64,000 nt of DNA from Dendrophyllia cribrosa (lineage: Eukaryota > Cnidaria > Anthozoa > Scleractinia > Dendrophylliidae), in the NCBI GenBank assembly GCA_024195265.1, contig JAJLRJ010000010.1, positions 35,961,126-36,025,125 on the forward strand. The letters are read 5' to 3'. A model generated the notes under the pieces. It saw only the letters and a program-made list of their open reading frames with translations, did not search any database and was not told the origin of the DNA. This document shows, piece after piece, positions 1-11,959 of this stretch (position 1 is the first letter of the stretch; the number at the start of each line of letters is the position of its first letter). The position numbers and the translations under genes are program-made.

Positions 1-1086
1 AAATAACTGGGTGGGAAAAGGTTCGGCCGTTGCTACATTAGGAGATATGGAATATTGGGCAATTGCTGGGCCGAAAAGACAATGGCAATTGTTTTTGAAA
101 TAGACCACTCCGAAAAATGCCATAATAATCTTTATTTTGCCTCCACTGCACACCCAAACAAACACACAAGGCTAAGAGGCGTGGGGCGTTGGTCAGCCAG
201 GCCCACGATACATTTTATTATTATCAAAGGATTATAATATTACAATATTACTGTTAAATAATATACTATACTATTATATTATATTACAATAACTCTAAGC
301 TGGTCAGCCAGGCCCACGATACATTTTATTATTGACAAAGGACTATAATATAACAATAACTCTAATGCAGTGGTGCTACCTTTAGGGTTTTAAGGTGTTT
401 TTAACTAAGAAATAAACGACTAAAATATGCGGCTAAAACTGCCGATAATAAGCCTTAAGGTATTACAATAAACAACTAAGACGAAAGTTAACTTGTTTGA
501 ACAGTAAAAGAGGCGGCGAGGCTGACCGTAGAATGACACAAATCTGTCAACGGACACTTTGATTCGCATATAATTAACCGCATATAAGCGAGTCTAATTA
601 ACATCAGATTACCGCATGCAAGCGGTTAAAGTAGGCCCAATTCACCAACTGAGAAATAACGAAAATAGAGCTCATCTCAAACTGGCTTTTGTCTTTCACT
701 TGAACATTTTACATAAAGTGAAACGCCTTTTTTTAGTAAAAGAAAGAAAAAGATCAGAAGGGTGTATGCCTTGAACCCGAGTCGTTTGCTTCATAACTAA
801 TACCTATATCCACTACACCAAGGAGGGCTAGCTGAGAGGAACCGTAATTTTTAACATATTTATAGAGTTACCCATAACCATAAATGAAAGCTAACCGTTT
901 TAAAGTGCCCCTGTGATCAAATTTTTGATTTTCATTTTTTTACATTTTCGTGTACAATTAGACTTTCTTACTCATCTTGCCAAATTTCAATTCATTACGA
1001 ACATCAGAAGTCATTTTATTTTAACATTTATTTCTGAGAATTTACGGCCGCCATTAATCAACCTTGTTCCAAGGCTTGGTTGCGAA
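1..1086. other. Gene-poor AT-rich stretch
   Basis: No convincing coding exon is seen here. The reading frames are short and of low-complexity composition. A short phrase around 190-215 (GGTCAGCCAGGCCCACGATA) recurs at 301-320 followed by similar AT-rich sequence, so a small local duplication is present. If gene A keeps exons 4-6, they would lie to the left of its exon 3, either before position 1 or displaced by insertions; none was recognised here. Confidence 0.4.
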
Positions 1087-1274
1087 TGGGAGAAAGTGAC
1101 GTCAAAGACTCAAACATACCTCACGGGTTGAAATTATAATAACAATCAGCATAGAAAATTGCACGAAGAACAAGTCCAAAGTTTTTGTTGCTTTTCGCGT
1201 GATTTTCAGTACTTATTGTTATTATAATTTTAACCCGCGAGGTATGTTTGAGTCTTTGACGTCACTTTCTCCCA
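1087..1274. repeat. Short inverted repeat (hairpin-type element)
   Basis: Bases 1087-1146 are repeated in inverted orientation at 1215-1274. The shared arm contains GTCAAAGACTCAAACATACC and an AT-rich tract, with a spacer of about 68 bp. This looks like a small foldback or MITE. It sits just left of the segmental duplication boundary near 1437. Confidence 0.7.
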
Positions 1275-1515
1275 CTTTTCTTGAGCTATTTATGAATCGA
1301 ACGCAGCGTTCTGAAAGCTTTGTCCACAAAATAAATGGGTAGAAACGACCAGGAAAGACACAAGACTACTGAAATGTGAGTAATTTACGTTTATTTCAGA
1401 TAAACTTTATTTATTCGCAATGCACTTTTCCTATAGCCCATGATGGATTGATTGGAACGGAACATCTTAACCCTGTCCATACCGGACTTATTTTGGTCTA
1501 CTTGGACCTGTGGGG

Positions 1516-1517
1516 GA

Positions 1518-1551
<34 letters not shown>
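1516..1551. repeat. Poly-G tract
   Basis: A run of about 30 G inside copy A of the duplication. The corresponding site in copy B (about 18880-18895) has only a short G-rich stretch, so the run expanded after duplication. The length in the assembly may be unreliable. Confidence 0.8.
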
Positions 1552-1650
1552 GATGGTACCGCCCGATAACTTTAAGAGTACTAAGACAACACAATCCATT
1601 CCAAGAAAACTTGGGACAATATGTAGTAGTAAGTCGAAAAATGTCTAATA

Positions 1651-1891
1651 CCCCATTCACACCAACGCTTAAACATGTTTAAATGTTGTTTAGTTTAAAA
1701 CAGGTTTAGAAAAATACCTCCTAACCTCCCGTAATATTTGGAGTGAAATCTTTACTAAAAGAAACTTTACTGACTTTATTACCATTCCAGGTAGTTTGAG
1801 TCATATACATTTCAAAACGTTCAAGATAGAGGCTAAAACGTAGTTTAGCTAAACAACATTTAAACATGTTTAACCGTTGGTGTGAATGGGG
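1651..1891. mobile_element. MITE with long terminal inverted repeats
   Basis: The left end CCCCATTCACACCAACG is matched in inverted orientation at 1875-1891, and the arms continue through a TTAAACATGTTTAAATGTTG-like sequence for about 45 bp. No coding capacity. The corresponding site in copy B (about 18980) lacks the element, so it inserted after the segmental duplication or was lost from copy B. Confidence 0.75.
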
Positions 1892-2469
1892 CATTAGTTA
1901 AGGTAGGTCACGTGATGTGATGACGTCGTATGACATGGAATTACGTCATGATTTCAGAACGGCCGACATCTTCGATCCGCCATCTTGGATTTTCGTGTTA
2001 CCAGGGTCAAAAGTAATAAAAATATAAAGGATGCTAAAATGATATTTATAATAAAAATTTCCAAGAAGAAAGTTTAAACGGTTAATTAAGCAGGAAATTC
2101 ACAATTAAGGATACATGCCTATCAAAAGATGACCTGAATTTTGAATTAAATATGAAAAGAGGTTTAAAGAAGGGATAGAAGAAAGAATGATTTTTGGAAC
2201 ACCAACAGACAGTTGATACCCACACAAGAGCACCCCAGGTTGTTAGTGGACTAACTTAGTGTTCGTCTATTAATTATTAACTACAAATTCTAATTTTAAA
2301 ACTTCACTAAATCTTCAATATTTCTTATTTCTCTTAATTTTACAAATCCTTTGAGAAAAACTATTTCCTCCCAAAAATCACCCAAAAATTTACAAAACAT
2401 CTCACAACTTAGATTCATGAGATGAATGAAGGGGTTTTAGATTGCTTGAAACGTGAACGAGATATTCCA

Positions 2470-4324
2470 TTAAGGTGACTCGACCCAGTTTTTTTTTGGG
2501 GGTATCATCCTACTTTGAAGCTCTCTGGTATCCCCACCTTTACTTTTATCATAAGTCTATCATATAGAATGGATAACATATAGATCAATCTACAATATAA
2601 TATAAAATATTTGGCGATCGGAGTAAATGTCACGTGGTTATAATGCCACACCCCTTTGAGGTCTGAGTCGAAAATCTGCTGTTACCGGCATTTTTTCGTG
2701 GAAATCTCTCGGCTACACATAGTGCGCATTAGTGCCTTGCGCTGAGCAGAGTTTCACCAACATCGCAAAGACACAATTCGAGAAATTCAGTGGTTTCCAA
2801 ATTTAGGTCATAATTTAAGCGAAAATGATAAGCAAACTTTACACGATTATATCCAATGAACTATGAGACTTATCCCTTTATTTTGGGGATCGTTATAACA
2901 GATGAGTCCTTGCAAGTCAGCAAAAAGCTTTAGGGCCTTGTAAATGCGCGCGATTTCGAGCGAAGGAAACATATAGAAATTATAGTTTTAGCTATTTGTT
3001 GACGTTTGTCAGCGTTTAAGAGTCCTTCTCACGAAAAAAGCATTTTCTTAAAAATTCGTAGTTTTTTTTTCCTTCAAATTTTTCAGGGCCACAATTGATT
3101 AACTAACTGCCCGGATTCTGAATTTCATGGTCATTGAAAAACTGTGACATTATCTTCTATAAGCCCAAAGTTGAGTAAACATTGAAGATTTTTAGCGTTT
3201 TGGCTGAGTTTGTGCTCTGGGAGTTGTCTATTGTTTCTAGTCTGTCATTATACAGCATTCTTGTTCAGCACGCGTGCCGTGAATGACTACGCTTGGCTGA
3301 CTTCCGAATGCTCACCGAGATATGGTAATTAGTATGAAAAAATAGAAGGGATTCCCGTCACATAACGTCTGCAGCCAGGAGTGTACATCATGCCGAGAAT
3401 TGATTAAAAATCATGCGTTAAACCTCTATGATGTATCACGCGATCGCCTGTCTCAGGCGTACCAAAATTACCATATCTCGGTGAGCATTCGGAAGTCAGC
3501 CAAGCGTAGTCATTGCACGCGTGCTGAACAAGAATGCTGGAAAATGACAGACTAGAAACAATAGACAACTCCCAGAGCACAAACTCAGCCAAAACGCTAA
3601 AAATCTTCAATGTTTACTCAACTTTGGGCTTATAGAAGATAATGTCACAGTTTTTCAATGACCATGAAATTCAGAATCCGGGCAGTTAGTTAATCAATTG
3701 TAGCCCTGAAAAATTTGAAGAAAAAAAAAAACTACGAATTTTTAAGAAAATGCTTTTTTCGTGAGTAGGACTCTTAAACGCTGACAAACGTCAACAAATA
3801 GCTAAAACTATAATTTCTATATGTTTCCTTTGCTCGAAATCGCGCGCATTTACAAGGCCCTAAAGCTTTTTGCTGACTTGCAAGGACTCATCTGTTATAA
3901 CGATCCCCAAAATAAAGGGATAAGTCTCATAGTTTATTAGATATAATCGTGTAAAGTTTGCTTATCATTTTCGCTTAAATTATGACCTAAATTTGGAAAC
4001 CACTGAATTTCTCGAATTGGGTCTTTGCGATGTTGGTGAAATTCTGCTAAGCGCAAGGCATTAATGCGCACTATGTGTAGCCGAGAGATTTCCACGAAAA
4101 AATGCCGGTAACAGCAGATTTTCGACTCAGACCTCAAAGGGGTGTGGCATTATAACCACGTGACATTTACTCCGATCGCCAAATATTTTATATTATATTG
4201 TAGATTGATCTATATGTTATCCATTCTATGTGTTAGACTTATGATAAAAGTAAAGGTGTGGATACCAGATAGATTCAAAGTAGGATGGTAACCCCCCCAA
4301 AAAAACTGGGTCGAGTCACCTTAA
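2470..4324. mobile_element. Large foldback element, about 0.86 kb arms
   Basis: The ends are TTAAGGTGACTCGACCCAG and its reverse complement, and the two arms mirror each other almost throughout (for example AGCGTTTTGGCTGAGTTTG at 3196 against its reverse complement at 3580). The arms meet around 3335-3470. No transposase is encoded, and the short reading frames inside are by-products of the palindrome. It lies about 100 bp downstream of exon 3 of gene A, where copy B of the duplication has no such element. Confidence 0.85.
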
Positions 4325-4420
4325 AGCCATGTTAAGTGGCGGAAAAATTGCATTCAGGTAAAATCCCGCTTTAAGACGAATTTCCGGACGGCCCCTCCCA
4401 TCAGAGGCACTTTCACTAAC

Positions 4421-7400
4421 CTGTAGCCTCAAGGATGAGTTACCATCTATGACATAAACGATGACCTGTAAGACTCCATGTATGCACTCATGAATGATCT
4501 TGTCCAGAGACTCGTTTTCGCTCAACCCAGGTGCATCAATGACTTCCAGGTGGCCACTCTGCAGGAGTGGATTATTAAGGCCCACTTCTACTACAGCGTT
4601 GATCCACGATGGATCGCCTCTCTTGCTTTCATCCAACTCAATTGCCTCTTTAGGCAACTTCTTCTTGCTAAAGGTTGTCTTAATTGCTTCAGAAGGTCTC
4701 GACTCATTCAACACCTTGGTAGGAAAATATAACTTGTAGCCTGAAAAAACAGTCGACTTTTCGCGGTGGCGCCACGTGAAAAAGCGTCTGAGAAACGAAC
4801 GCAAAAAAGGCACTGAATTAGATGTAACGCTACCCAGATCTGATTGTTTGAAACAATCTCTCAACCAATCACAAGGACTACGTAGATCTGGGTAGCGTTA
4901 CGTCATCAGTACGGTAATTTTGCGCTTGTTTCTCAGACGTCTTTTCGGTGGCGCCACCAAGAAAAGTCGTCTATTTTCTCAGGCTAATATAGTTTTTAAA
5001 TTTCCAGTCCGTAATAGTATCCAAACTATCAACCGATGAAATGAAATCCCAAATTATATACAGGAAATCAGACAATTAACTTTGTGGTAAATTTGCTGGG
5101 AACAACCCACAGATTTTCTGCTTAGCGTAGGCGTTCGCCCTCGTATGACAAAAAAAAAATGGGGACCGTACGAGGCAAAGAAAAATTATTTGATCTCGGT
5201 GGGATTCGAACCCACAACCTCCTGCTACCGTTTGAGCCACGAAGAAAAGAAGGGGGCAGAGCTGAGCTACCTTTCCCCTCCATCCGCGTTCTGCACTCTC
5301 AGTTCCACGCGCTTCGCGCGCGCGATAATTCTATTTCTTCTCCCCTTTCTAGCACTTGCTACGCGGGCTACACGATGAGAGGTTACTAAGAAATTACTGT
5401 TACTTAAAGGGGCACTATCCCGCCGAAATAGCAAAATTTCGTTAAGCTTATTTCCATGTTATATCGCCAAATGCCACCAAATATACAACCTAGTTGTATA
5501 AAAAGATTCTATAGAGCAAAACAAAAGCAGTAGTTTGGAGATAAAGGGTAGGATTGCAAGGATTGAAGTGGATTACAGTTCATGAAAGTTGATTTATTGA
5601 CAGGCGGTCAAGAAATCAAACTTGCCATTCTTGTGACATTGTTACCTTTCTGGGCGTTATTTGGTCTTTTTAATTCGTGTTTCTTCGCTTCTATCACTTT
5701 TGGCGATGATTTCTTCCAACTTCAAGATAATGAAGTAAGCTTAAAGCAAGCCCCTCGGGTAGTCCTGCACTTGTCCAAATGATGCCTGAGATTCGCTAAG
5801 AAAACAATAGATTTGTCCCGCTGGGATAGGGATTAGGGATAGGGGCATTGTTCAAGTGATATATCAATTGTATCGTTCGCCAATCACAGACATCGTTTGG
5901 ACAGCTACGAACCCGCTCAGCTCCTGGCCATACTAATACTATAATCGAACCACTTTGTAAACTTGAGAAGAAAATAGGGCCTCGCACAACTTTCTGAATG
6001 ATCTATGATAACCTTACCTGGAAATAGTTCTCTTCGCTGTACTTCAGTCGTACTATGCGGGATGTACAGGGAACGTCAGAAGTCGGCATAAATGATCCTC
6101 CAAGAAGTTCATTCACAAACGAACTCTTTCCACTATTGGTTTGACCAACAACTAAGAGAGTCGACTTCTTGGCAGAATAAGACAGCAAGCGTTGTCTTTC
6201 CGTGTCCGTAATCAGGTCTGTTTTTATGCTCTCGCTAAGAATCTGCCTCATGCTGTCAATAAACTGTTGGGTGTCCTGTGAGCACTGCTCAAAGAAGGTT
6301 ATCAGCGAGGTTAGCTCCTTGAACTGGTGTTTAAATGAAGATGCGTCCACATTCGGAACTGCAACAAACAAGTAAATTTCAGTGGGCGTATCCTCTGTGA
6401 TACTCCATTGTAAGGGGAGTGGAAAGGGGGGAGGGGAAAGGGGGCAGAGTGAATAAGGGGAAGAGTAATAAATCCAAGCAACCATGAAGATCGTATCAGG
6501 GAAATAGCATTATCTATTTTTCTTTCTTTATGTTTGATGGGTTACGTTGTTAGTGACGTGGAAGCAGACAACAGCTATTAAAAAAGTCTTATGGTTTAAA
6601 ATTTTATTTGTGACATTTCTGCACCAAAATAGACTTGAAAATTATCAGTACTAGATACTAGATAGGCTTTAGTATTGCAAAACCCAATCCAAAGGTGTAG
6701 AGGTGAACTACTTAGACATTATTTTTTTGAGGGCCTCCCTGTCTCGATAACCATAACATTCCTCTCTATATCTTGCAAAAAGTTAGAGGACTGAAATATC
6801 TTTTCAGTTCTTAACATTTTCACTCCAATGCCCCCACCCCACCCCTTCCCTCCTTACAATGGTGTCTGGTTCTGCTATTGTATGCAGTAGGAAATTAGGT
6901 CAACATCATTTAATTAGAACAATGTAACAGGAGGGAATGAAAGCCTGTGGACTTCAAAAAGAAGGGGGTTCTCAAACAGTATTTTCATCTAAGATGTGGA
7001 AAAGAGGAAAATGTCTTAAATGTAGGTGGTGGGTGGTACATTCACAGGGAATTGTGCCACTTACAACAAAGGGGGTCAAATTATATCAAATCAAAAGGTG
7101 GGTGGTTCATGCGGTTTGAAATCTAGTTTTCACCACTCATGCATTATCTCACATTGTCTCTCTCCACCTTGGTGTATCACAGGATGCAGGGCATTGAACA
7201 AAGTGCTACACTAGAGGGCCTCGTCATATGAATTCGCTTGACCAGTCTGGCCTAGTTATTGAGATCTCGTATCACAAGGAGCTTATAATGGCTCCCAGCT
7301 AGTGTCACTTTTTCCATTTTAAAAATTTTAATGTGTTTATTTGAGATGTTAGGCTGGCTTAGTTACTGAGACCTCACTTTTTCAAACCAAATTATCTCGG

Positions 7401-9483
7401 TTACCAGGCTGAAAATTTTCCCATGTGATCAGGTCAGCCTGGTTACTGAAAGTGTCAAACAACTTGTCAATTATATATGCATGCATTTCTGTGGAAGGAA
7501 TATTGAAGCAAGGGAAAGATAATTTCGGTCTATACTATTTTAAAAACGTTATTGGATCAATCAAAGGCTCCTTTGATCTGACTTGTGAATATGAAATGTT
7601 TGCCCCTTTCCCTCTCCTAGACAATTTGCTCCACAGACTAATGTCGTCACCATGACCATTACATATCACCATCATCTTATCGTCATCAACATATCGTCAC
7701 AGCTAGCTATCACCATTACATATCGCGGGCTCAATGTTAATATACAATCAACCTTGTTAAAATTTTCATACTTCTGTCCCATCGCTGTAACTCGTTCAAA
7801 GCTTTCACAATGGAGTTAAAAATGATTCCTTTATGTAAAAGCTGGAGAAAGAAAAAGAGTTTTTAGAATAACAATGAAGATAGACACCTTAGGTAATACT
7901 TTGTGATGTGGCTGAACACAGTTTTACTATACCTATGCATCATTCATTGTAATTTTAAAACCACTTACGACTGGGCGCCCAAAATTGGCGAGGCATAAGA
8001 TTAAAGGGATAGTATCACGAGGTTCCACGCGCGCACTGTTCACTATTCTTGCACCGGAATTTTGGACATATCACTGTTAAAAGTGATTTTTTCTTTCTTC
8101 TGGCTATCAAAACGGATTTTTTGATTCAACAAATACCTCCACTTCTCGACGGCCTTTTTGAATTTGCGGAATCAAACTTGAAAAGTGGGCCGACGTTTTC
8201 AAGTTTCGACCTCGTGATACTATCCCTTTAAGCAACAAGCTTTATATTTTGATATTTTCGTTGAGCTTTTAGGGTGTTGCCATAGCAACACGGTGGATTG
8301 GAAATCAGCCTGCAATATTTGGTTTCGTTTATTTTCAGAAAATCTAGTCATTAGATTTTGTCCATCATTTGTCTCTAGTAAACTCGTAAAAATATTCGCA
8401 TGTTAACACTAGTCTCATGTAATTTTGACAGAGGGATCTTCCGTAATTTGTTATTTAATATGTTTGCGTTTTGTAAAAATCTCCTCTGTTCGATTTCAAA
8501 TTTTTGGTGGCAGTTGAGTTCGGCATATTCGGAACTATTATTGTGCCAAATTTCGTGAAATTCTAATGAGTGGTTCCGTAGAAATCAGCACGTTTCCGAG
8601 GAAAGTCGCTAAAACATCCAGTCACAATTTTTTGGTCAACTGCGCATGCGTTGCATTTGACTGGGTTCTCGATCCAAAGACAAAAACGACCAAAAAGGCA
8701 GTGTATTTCTTCAGTGGTTCTATATATTATCTATTGATTCAACAAACATTTTTACAAATAACAAATTGTTTCATTTGAAGACGAAAAAACAACATTTTCG
8801 CGATCCACGCTGAGAAAAATAAAATGATCGCTGAATAGGCGCCACGTTTGTATTTCTCAAAACTTTGCGCGCGCTGACTCACGTAAGCAGCTGAAATTGA
8901 AGAGCGCGCGCAAACTGTGTTTAGCCACCTTAAATTCCATCACATGTCCAATTTCATCGCAGTAACTGCCGCTTGACTGCAGCAAAACTTGTATATATTA
9001 CCATGTAATTATTCACACCTAGCACTAGAATACTATACAGTTCTAATAATAACAAGCCTGTAATAGCAACACAAAATTCTCTAGGGTCGAACCAGACGGA
9101 TAATATTAAAAATGTCTGGAATAATTCCTTTGTTGAACTAAGGAATGGAAGACTGGTTGATTGACATTCTGGGCGTTTTTAGCGACAATGCATAAACCTA
9201 TTAAACCACTAGTTTCTGTTTCTTGACAATTACATAGCACGTACTATACGTTTTATACAACGCGATTGACGGCTACATCTGCATTGCAGCTTACAACTGA
9301 ACTCTTTTTGATCAGTTAAAGCTGTTTTATACAACGCGATTGACGGCTATAAACACACAGCTACACCGCGACTCTAAATTAGTATTCTTCTGAAATGTTG
9401 TTTGCAACAAATCGTATCGAAATGCAACCGAACGGGAAATCGAAACCCCACTCACCTTCTGGCGAAGCAGACATGGCCGCCAT
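4421..9483 (-). CDS. Gene A: DSTYK-like GTPase-kinase, partial copy (exons 1-3)
   Basis: Three exons of a DSTYK-like gene are recognisable by comparison with gene B: exon 1 at 9456-9483 (28 nt, donor GTGAGT), exon 2 at 6018-6358 (acceptor TTTGTTGCAG, donor GTAAGG) and exon 3 at 4421-4714 (acceptor ACCAAG, donor GTTAGT). Joined they keep one open frame of 221 codons. Exon 2 holds a P-loop (GQTNSGKS) and exon 3 a G3-like DAPG, both expected of a dynamin-type GTPase region. The exons for the rest of the GTPase and kinase domains are not in the window downstream of exon 3; a foldback element follows instead. The gene may continue left of position 1, or be a truncated duplicate. The exon 2 donor is canonical here, unlike gene B. 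Confidence 0.65.
4741..4985. mobile_element. MITE just upstream of exon 3, copy A
   Basis: The left end AGCCTGAAAAAACAGTCGAC is mirrored at 4964-4985 (GTCGTCTATTTTCTCAGGCT on the plus strand), and inner sequences such as ATCTGGGTAGCGTTACGTCA are also inverted. The same element is found at the orthologous site in copy B (26445-26697), so it predates the duplication. Its end lies about 25 bp from the exon 3 acceptor of the minus-strand gene and may supply part of the polypyrimidine tract. Confidence 0.7.
5192..5243 (-). repeat. tRNA-like segment (tRNA-derived SINE remnant)
   Basis: On the minus strand the sequence reads as a tRNA 3' half, with a B-box GGTTCGAATCC preceded by an A-box-like TGGCTCAAACGGTAGCAGG. 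The 5' acceptor strand does not complete a convincing cloverleaf. A diverged copy lies at 26912-26962 in the duplicated block, where the B-box has one substitution. It is best read as a SINE head or tRNA pseudogene older than the duplication. Confidence 0.5.
8001..8231. mobile_element. MITE with ends TTAAAGGGATAGTATCACGA
   Basis: The left terminus at 8001-8022 is mirrored at 8210-8231 (TCGTGATACTATCCCTTTAA). The ends include TTAA, which may be the target duplication. No coding capacity. It is absent from the corresponding part of copy B (about 30410-30460), so it is a private insertion of copy A. Confidence 0.75.
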
Positions 9484-9616
9484 GTTGATCAAAACTAAAG
9501 AAGTTTTAGCTCTGCTCTACAACGAAAGTCTTCAAAGTGGTTTTGCCATGCGATGAGGCCTCCACAGCGAGTCATGCTCGCTCTATTTCCTCATTCTGTG
9601 TTTGGAAAGCAAGTTC

Positions 9617-9927
9617 GGGCCCTTTCTCGATATACCAACAACAATGGCTTGGCAGTCTATGAATATTCTTTCAAACGATTCAACACAAAAGAAAACAATT
9701 AACGCAACAATGGATAAAAAGAACGAGGTATTGTTATGTTCAGGGACGGCGGAGCCGGGCGGGCTGGGGGGGCTAAAGCATAAAGATAAAAATTCGAAAA
9801 GAAATAAAAATATATCGCGTCTCTGGCGCTCTCTTTGAAGCCCCCCCCCCCAATTGAAAATACGCTCCGCCGTCCCTGATGTTTAATTTCCTTGTTGATA
9901 TATCGAGAAATGACCCAAGTTCAAGTT
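9617..9927. mobile_element. Nested MITE pair inserted in copy A
   Basis: An outer element has ends like GGGCCCTTTCTCGATATACC and the reverse complement of GGGTCATTTCTCGATATATC near 9895-9922. Copy B reads straight through this site (31270-31295: AAAGCAAGTTCGATTCTCGG). Inside it lies a second palindromic insert at about 9740-9880, with ends AGGGACGGCGGAGC and GCTCCGCCGTCCCT. The target repeat AAGTTC appears on both sides of the outer element. Confidence 0.65.
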
Positions 9928-10150
9928 CGATTCTCGGAAAAAAGGAAATCGAAAACCAGTGTCGCGCGACACCTGAAGGGAAAAATAAATTTGAACGGAC
10001 TTGAAAATTAATTTGTGTAGTGATGAATTGGTACATTTTAAGTAAAGGTCCTGGTTTTGAACAATAACTCATGGAGTTTTGAGTCTAAAAAAAGTGAAAA
10101 AATAGTATTAAAAATTATGTTTAGTACATTTATGCTGACTGTAAATTTTG

Positions 10151-10784
10151 CACGCCGGGCCAGGTGGCTCAAGAATTCGGCAGCCCAGGAACAACTTTTG
10201 AATGCCTTAAGTAAGGGAACTTAAACTTTGCAAGACGACAGACATTTGAATTCCAAACAATCGTATGTTTTTTGTTTTTTCAATTTTAACCGTTTTTGGC
10301 GGGAAAATGACGTCACAAGGGTAATACCAAAATTATTTTTTCTCGTTATGGCAAAATTAGTCAGTGATTTTAAATGAACACGTTAAGACAAATTCGAGTC
10401 TGAAAAAATTATCGAAAAACCACAATTGGTTCAAAAGATACTGAGATCTCAATTTTGAATTTCCCGCCATTTTGTTACTATTTTTAGAAACAATAGGAAC
10501 TTTTAAAATGCCATAACTTTTTAACCAATTGTGGTTTTTCGATAATTTTTTCACACTTGAATTTGTCTTAACGTGTTCTTTCAAAATCACTGACTAATTT
10601 TGCCATAACGAGAAAAAATAATTTGGGTATTACCCTTGTGACGTCATTTTCCCGCCAAAAACGGTTAAAATTGAAAAAACAAAAAAACATGTCTGTCGTC
10701 TTGCAAATTTAAGCTCCCTCACTTAAGGCATTCAAAAGTTGTTCCTGGGCTGCCGAATTCTTGAGCCACCTGGCCCGGCGTGTT
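10151..10784. mobile_element. Foldback element, about 300 bp arms
   Basis: The left arm begins CACGCCGGGCCAGGTGGCTC and the right arm ends with its reverse complement. The arms mirror each other almost to the centre near 10467 (for example CACGTTAAGACAAATTCGAG against its mirror at about 10555-10575). Non-coding; the open frame on the minus strand is a palindrome by-product. It starts about 80 bp beyond the right edge of duplication copy A. Confidence 0.8.
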
Positions 10785-10875
10785 GTTAGATTTGTGTTAT
10801 ATCAGGGCTCCATTTAAACTACGAGAATTTAGTTTTATCGACTGAGTCGATAAGGTAAATTGACCACCGTAAAAA

Positions 10876-10924
10876 GATTCAAATAGCTGACGTTTCGAGC
10901 GCTAGCCCTTCGTCGGAGCGAATC
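10876..10924 (-). ncRNA. Candidate hammerhead-ribozyme-like motif of Penelope-like element
   Basis: On the minus strand the segment runs GATTC-GCT, CCGACGA, GGGC-TAGC-GCTC, GAAAC, GTC, AGC, GAATC. The outer GATTC/GAATC and GCT/AGC can form stem I, GGGC/GCTC a short stem II, and GAAA with GTC fits the catalytic core. Hammerhead motifs are known in Penelope-like elements. The core has C where the consensus CUGANGA has U, and stem III is only 2 bp, so activity is uncertain. Confidence 0.35.
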
Positions 10925-11429
10925 AAGGAATTGTGGGTAGTGTGTGGTTTTATATAGTAAGCGGTGGAGCTACGCTATTGGTGGAAATTTGGTGACGTGA
11001 AAAACAAATGTAGATTAGTTGAATGAAAAGCGTTCGTTGATTCCGTGGGGTTTGAGAGTGCCGATTTGAAAGATGATTTTTTGTTCTAGGTTTTTACGGC
11101 TTTCTGTGTTACCCTGGTGTAGGGAAGGGCCGCAGATTGTCATGTGTTGTTTAGAATGGTTAGTAAGATTAAAATGGCGCGCGACTGGTTTGGATGCGTC
11201 TAAACAACACATGACAATCTGCGGCCTTTCCCTACACCAGGGTAACACAGAAAGCCGTAAAAACCTAGAACAAAAAATCATCTTTCAAATCGGCACTCTC
11301 AAACCCCACGGAATCAACGAACGCTTTTCATTCAACTAATCTACATTTGTTTTTCACGTCACCAAATTTCCACCAATAGCGTAGCTCCACCGCTTACTAT
11401 ATAAAACCACACACTACCCACAATTCCTT

Positions 11430-11478
11430 GATTCGCTCCGACGAAGGGCTAGCGCTCGAAACGTCAGCTATTTGAATC
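11430..11478 (+). ncRNA. Candidate hammerhead-ribozyme-like motif, second copy
   Basis: Same motif as at 10876-10924, in the opposite arm of the inverted Penelope-like pair, with identical stem and core segments. The position 3' of the protein tail is the same in all three copies in the window. Confidence 0.35.
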
Positions 11479-11739
11479 TTTTTACGGTGGTCAATTTACC
11501 TTATCGACTCAGTCGATAAAACTAAATTCTCGTGTTTCATCCCCCCACCGACGCAGCACCACAGTTTCTCTAGAAACTAACCCCCTCCATTTAAACTAGC
11601 TATGCTAAACTGGATGGTCCTGTATAAATATTCATTTGAATAAAATAGCACTAAATTTGCAATAAAAAACCTGAACTAACCGTAGCTGAAAACCAAACGT
11701 GTGTTACTTTACTGAACGTGTAAGCACTATGGTCAAACA

Positions 11740-11952
11740 TTGATTGATTGATTGACTGAATGATTGACTGACTGATTGACTGATTGATTGATTGACGGAT
11801 TGATTGATTGATTGAATGATTGACTGATTGAGTGGATGAATGAATGAATGACCGAATGGATGGATGGATGGATGGATGGATGGATGGATGGATGGATGGA
11901 TGGATGGATGGATGGATGGATGGATGGATGGATGGATGGATGGATGGATGGA
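11740..11952. repeat. Tetranucleotide microsatellite
   Basis: An imperfect GATT/GACT array (11740-11850) passes into a nearly pure GGAT/GATG array (11856-11952). The long open frames here, with repeated PSIH or NQSI tracts, come from the tandem repeat and are not genes. Confidence 0.95.
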
Positions 11953-11959
11953 AGAATGC

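Larger units (their letters stand above)
1437..10072. repeat. Segmental duplication, copy A (direct, partner at 18822-31485)
   Basis: This block is a diverged direct copy of 18822-31485. Matching landmarks in the same order include the phrase GGAACGGAACATCTTAACCC (about 1457 and 18820), the CATGGAATTACGTCATGATT segment (about 1933 and 19019), gene exons 3, 2 and 1, and the sequence ending AACAATAACTCAT (about 10060 and 31474). Copy A carries private insertions: a MITE at 1651-1891, a foldback at 2470-4324, a MITE at 8001-8231 and a nested pair near 9620-9930. Copy B carries others. Exons 1-3 of a DSTYK-like gene were duplicated along with the promoter region. Confidence 0.85.
10826..11540. 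mobile_element. Two Penelope-like element 3' ends in head-to-head inversion
   Basis: The 3' end of a Penelope-like element occurs twice here, inverted about a point near 11200: a minus-oriented copy at 10826-11200 and a plus-oriented copy at 11200-11540. Each encodes the same C-terminal tail of a GIY-YIG-type protein (motifs KQHMTICG, HQGNTESRKNLEQKI and ending INERFSFN). The same tail recurs at 46690-46865, downstream of a GIY-YIG remnant. The region after the stop codon is also shared, ending with the ATCGACTCAGTCGAT palindrome. Inverted, 5'-truncated copies are typical of Penelope-like elements. Confidence 0.75.

Noticed and set aside
1391..1660. Frame with a polyglycine/polyproline run
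   Set aside because: Created by the poly-G tract; the flanks are duplicated non-coding intron sequence.
3404..4137. Short frames inside the 2.5-4.3 kb palindrome
   Set aside because: They occur on mirrored arms of a foldback element and show no protein family signature.
5192..5243. Functional tRNA gene
   Set aside because: B-box and part of an A-box are present, but no complete cloverleaf could be formed, and the duplicate has drifted.
11740..11952. CRISPR-like array
   Set aside because: Simple tandem repeat without spacers, in a eukaryotic genome.
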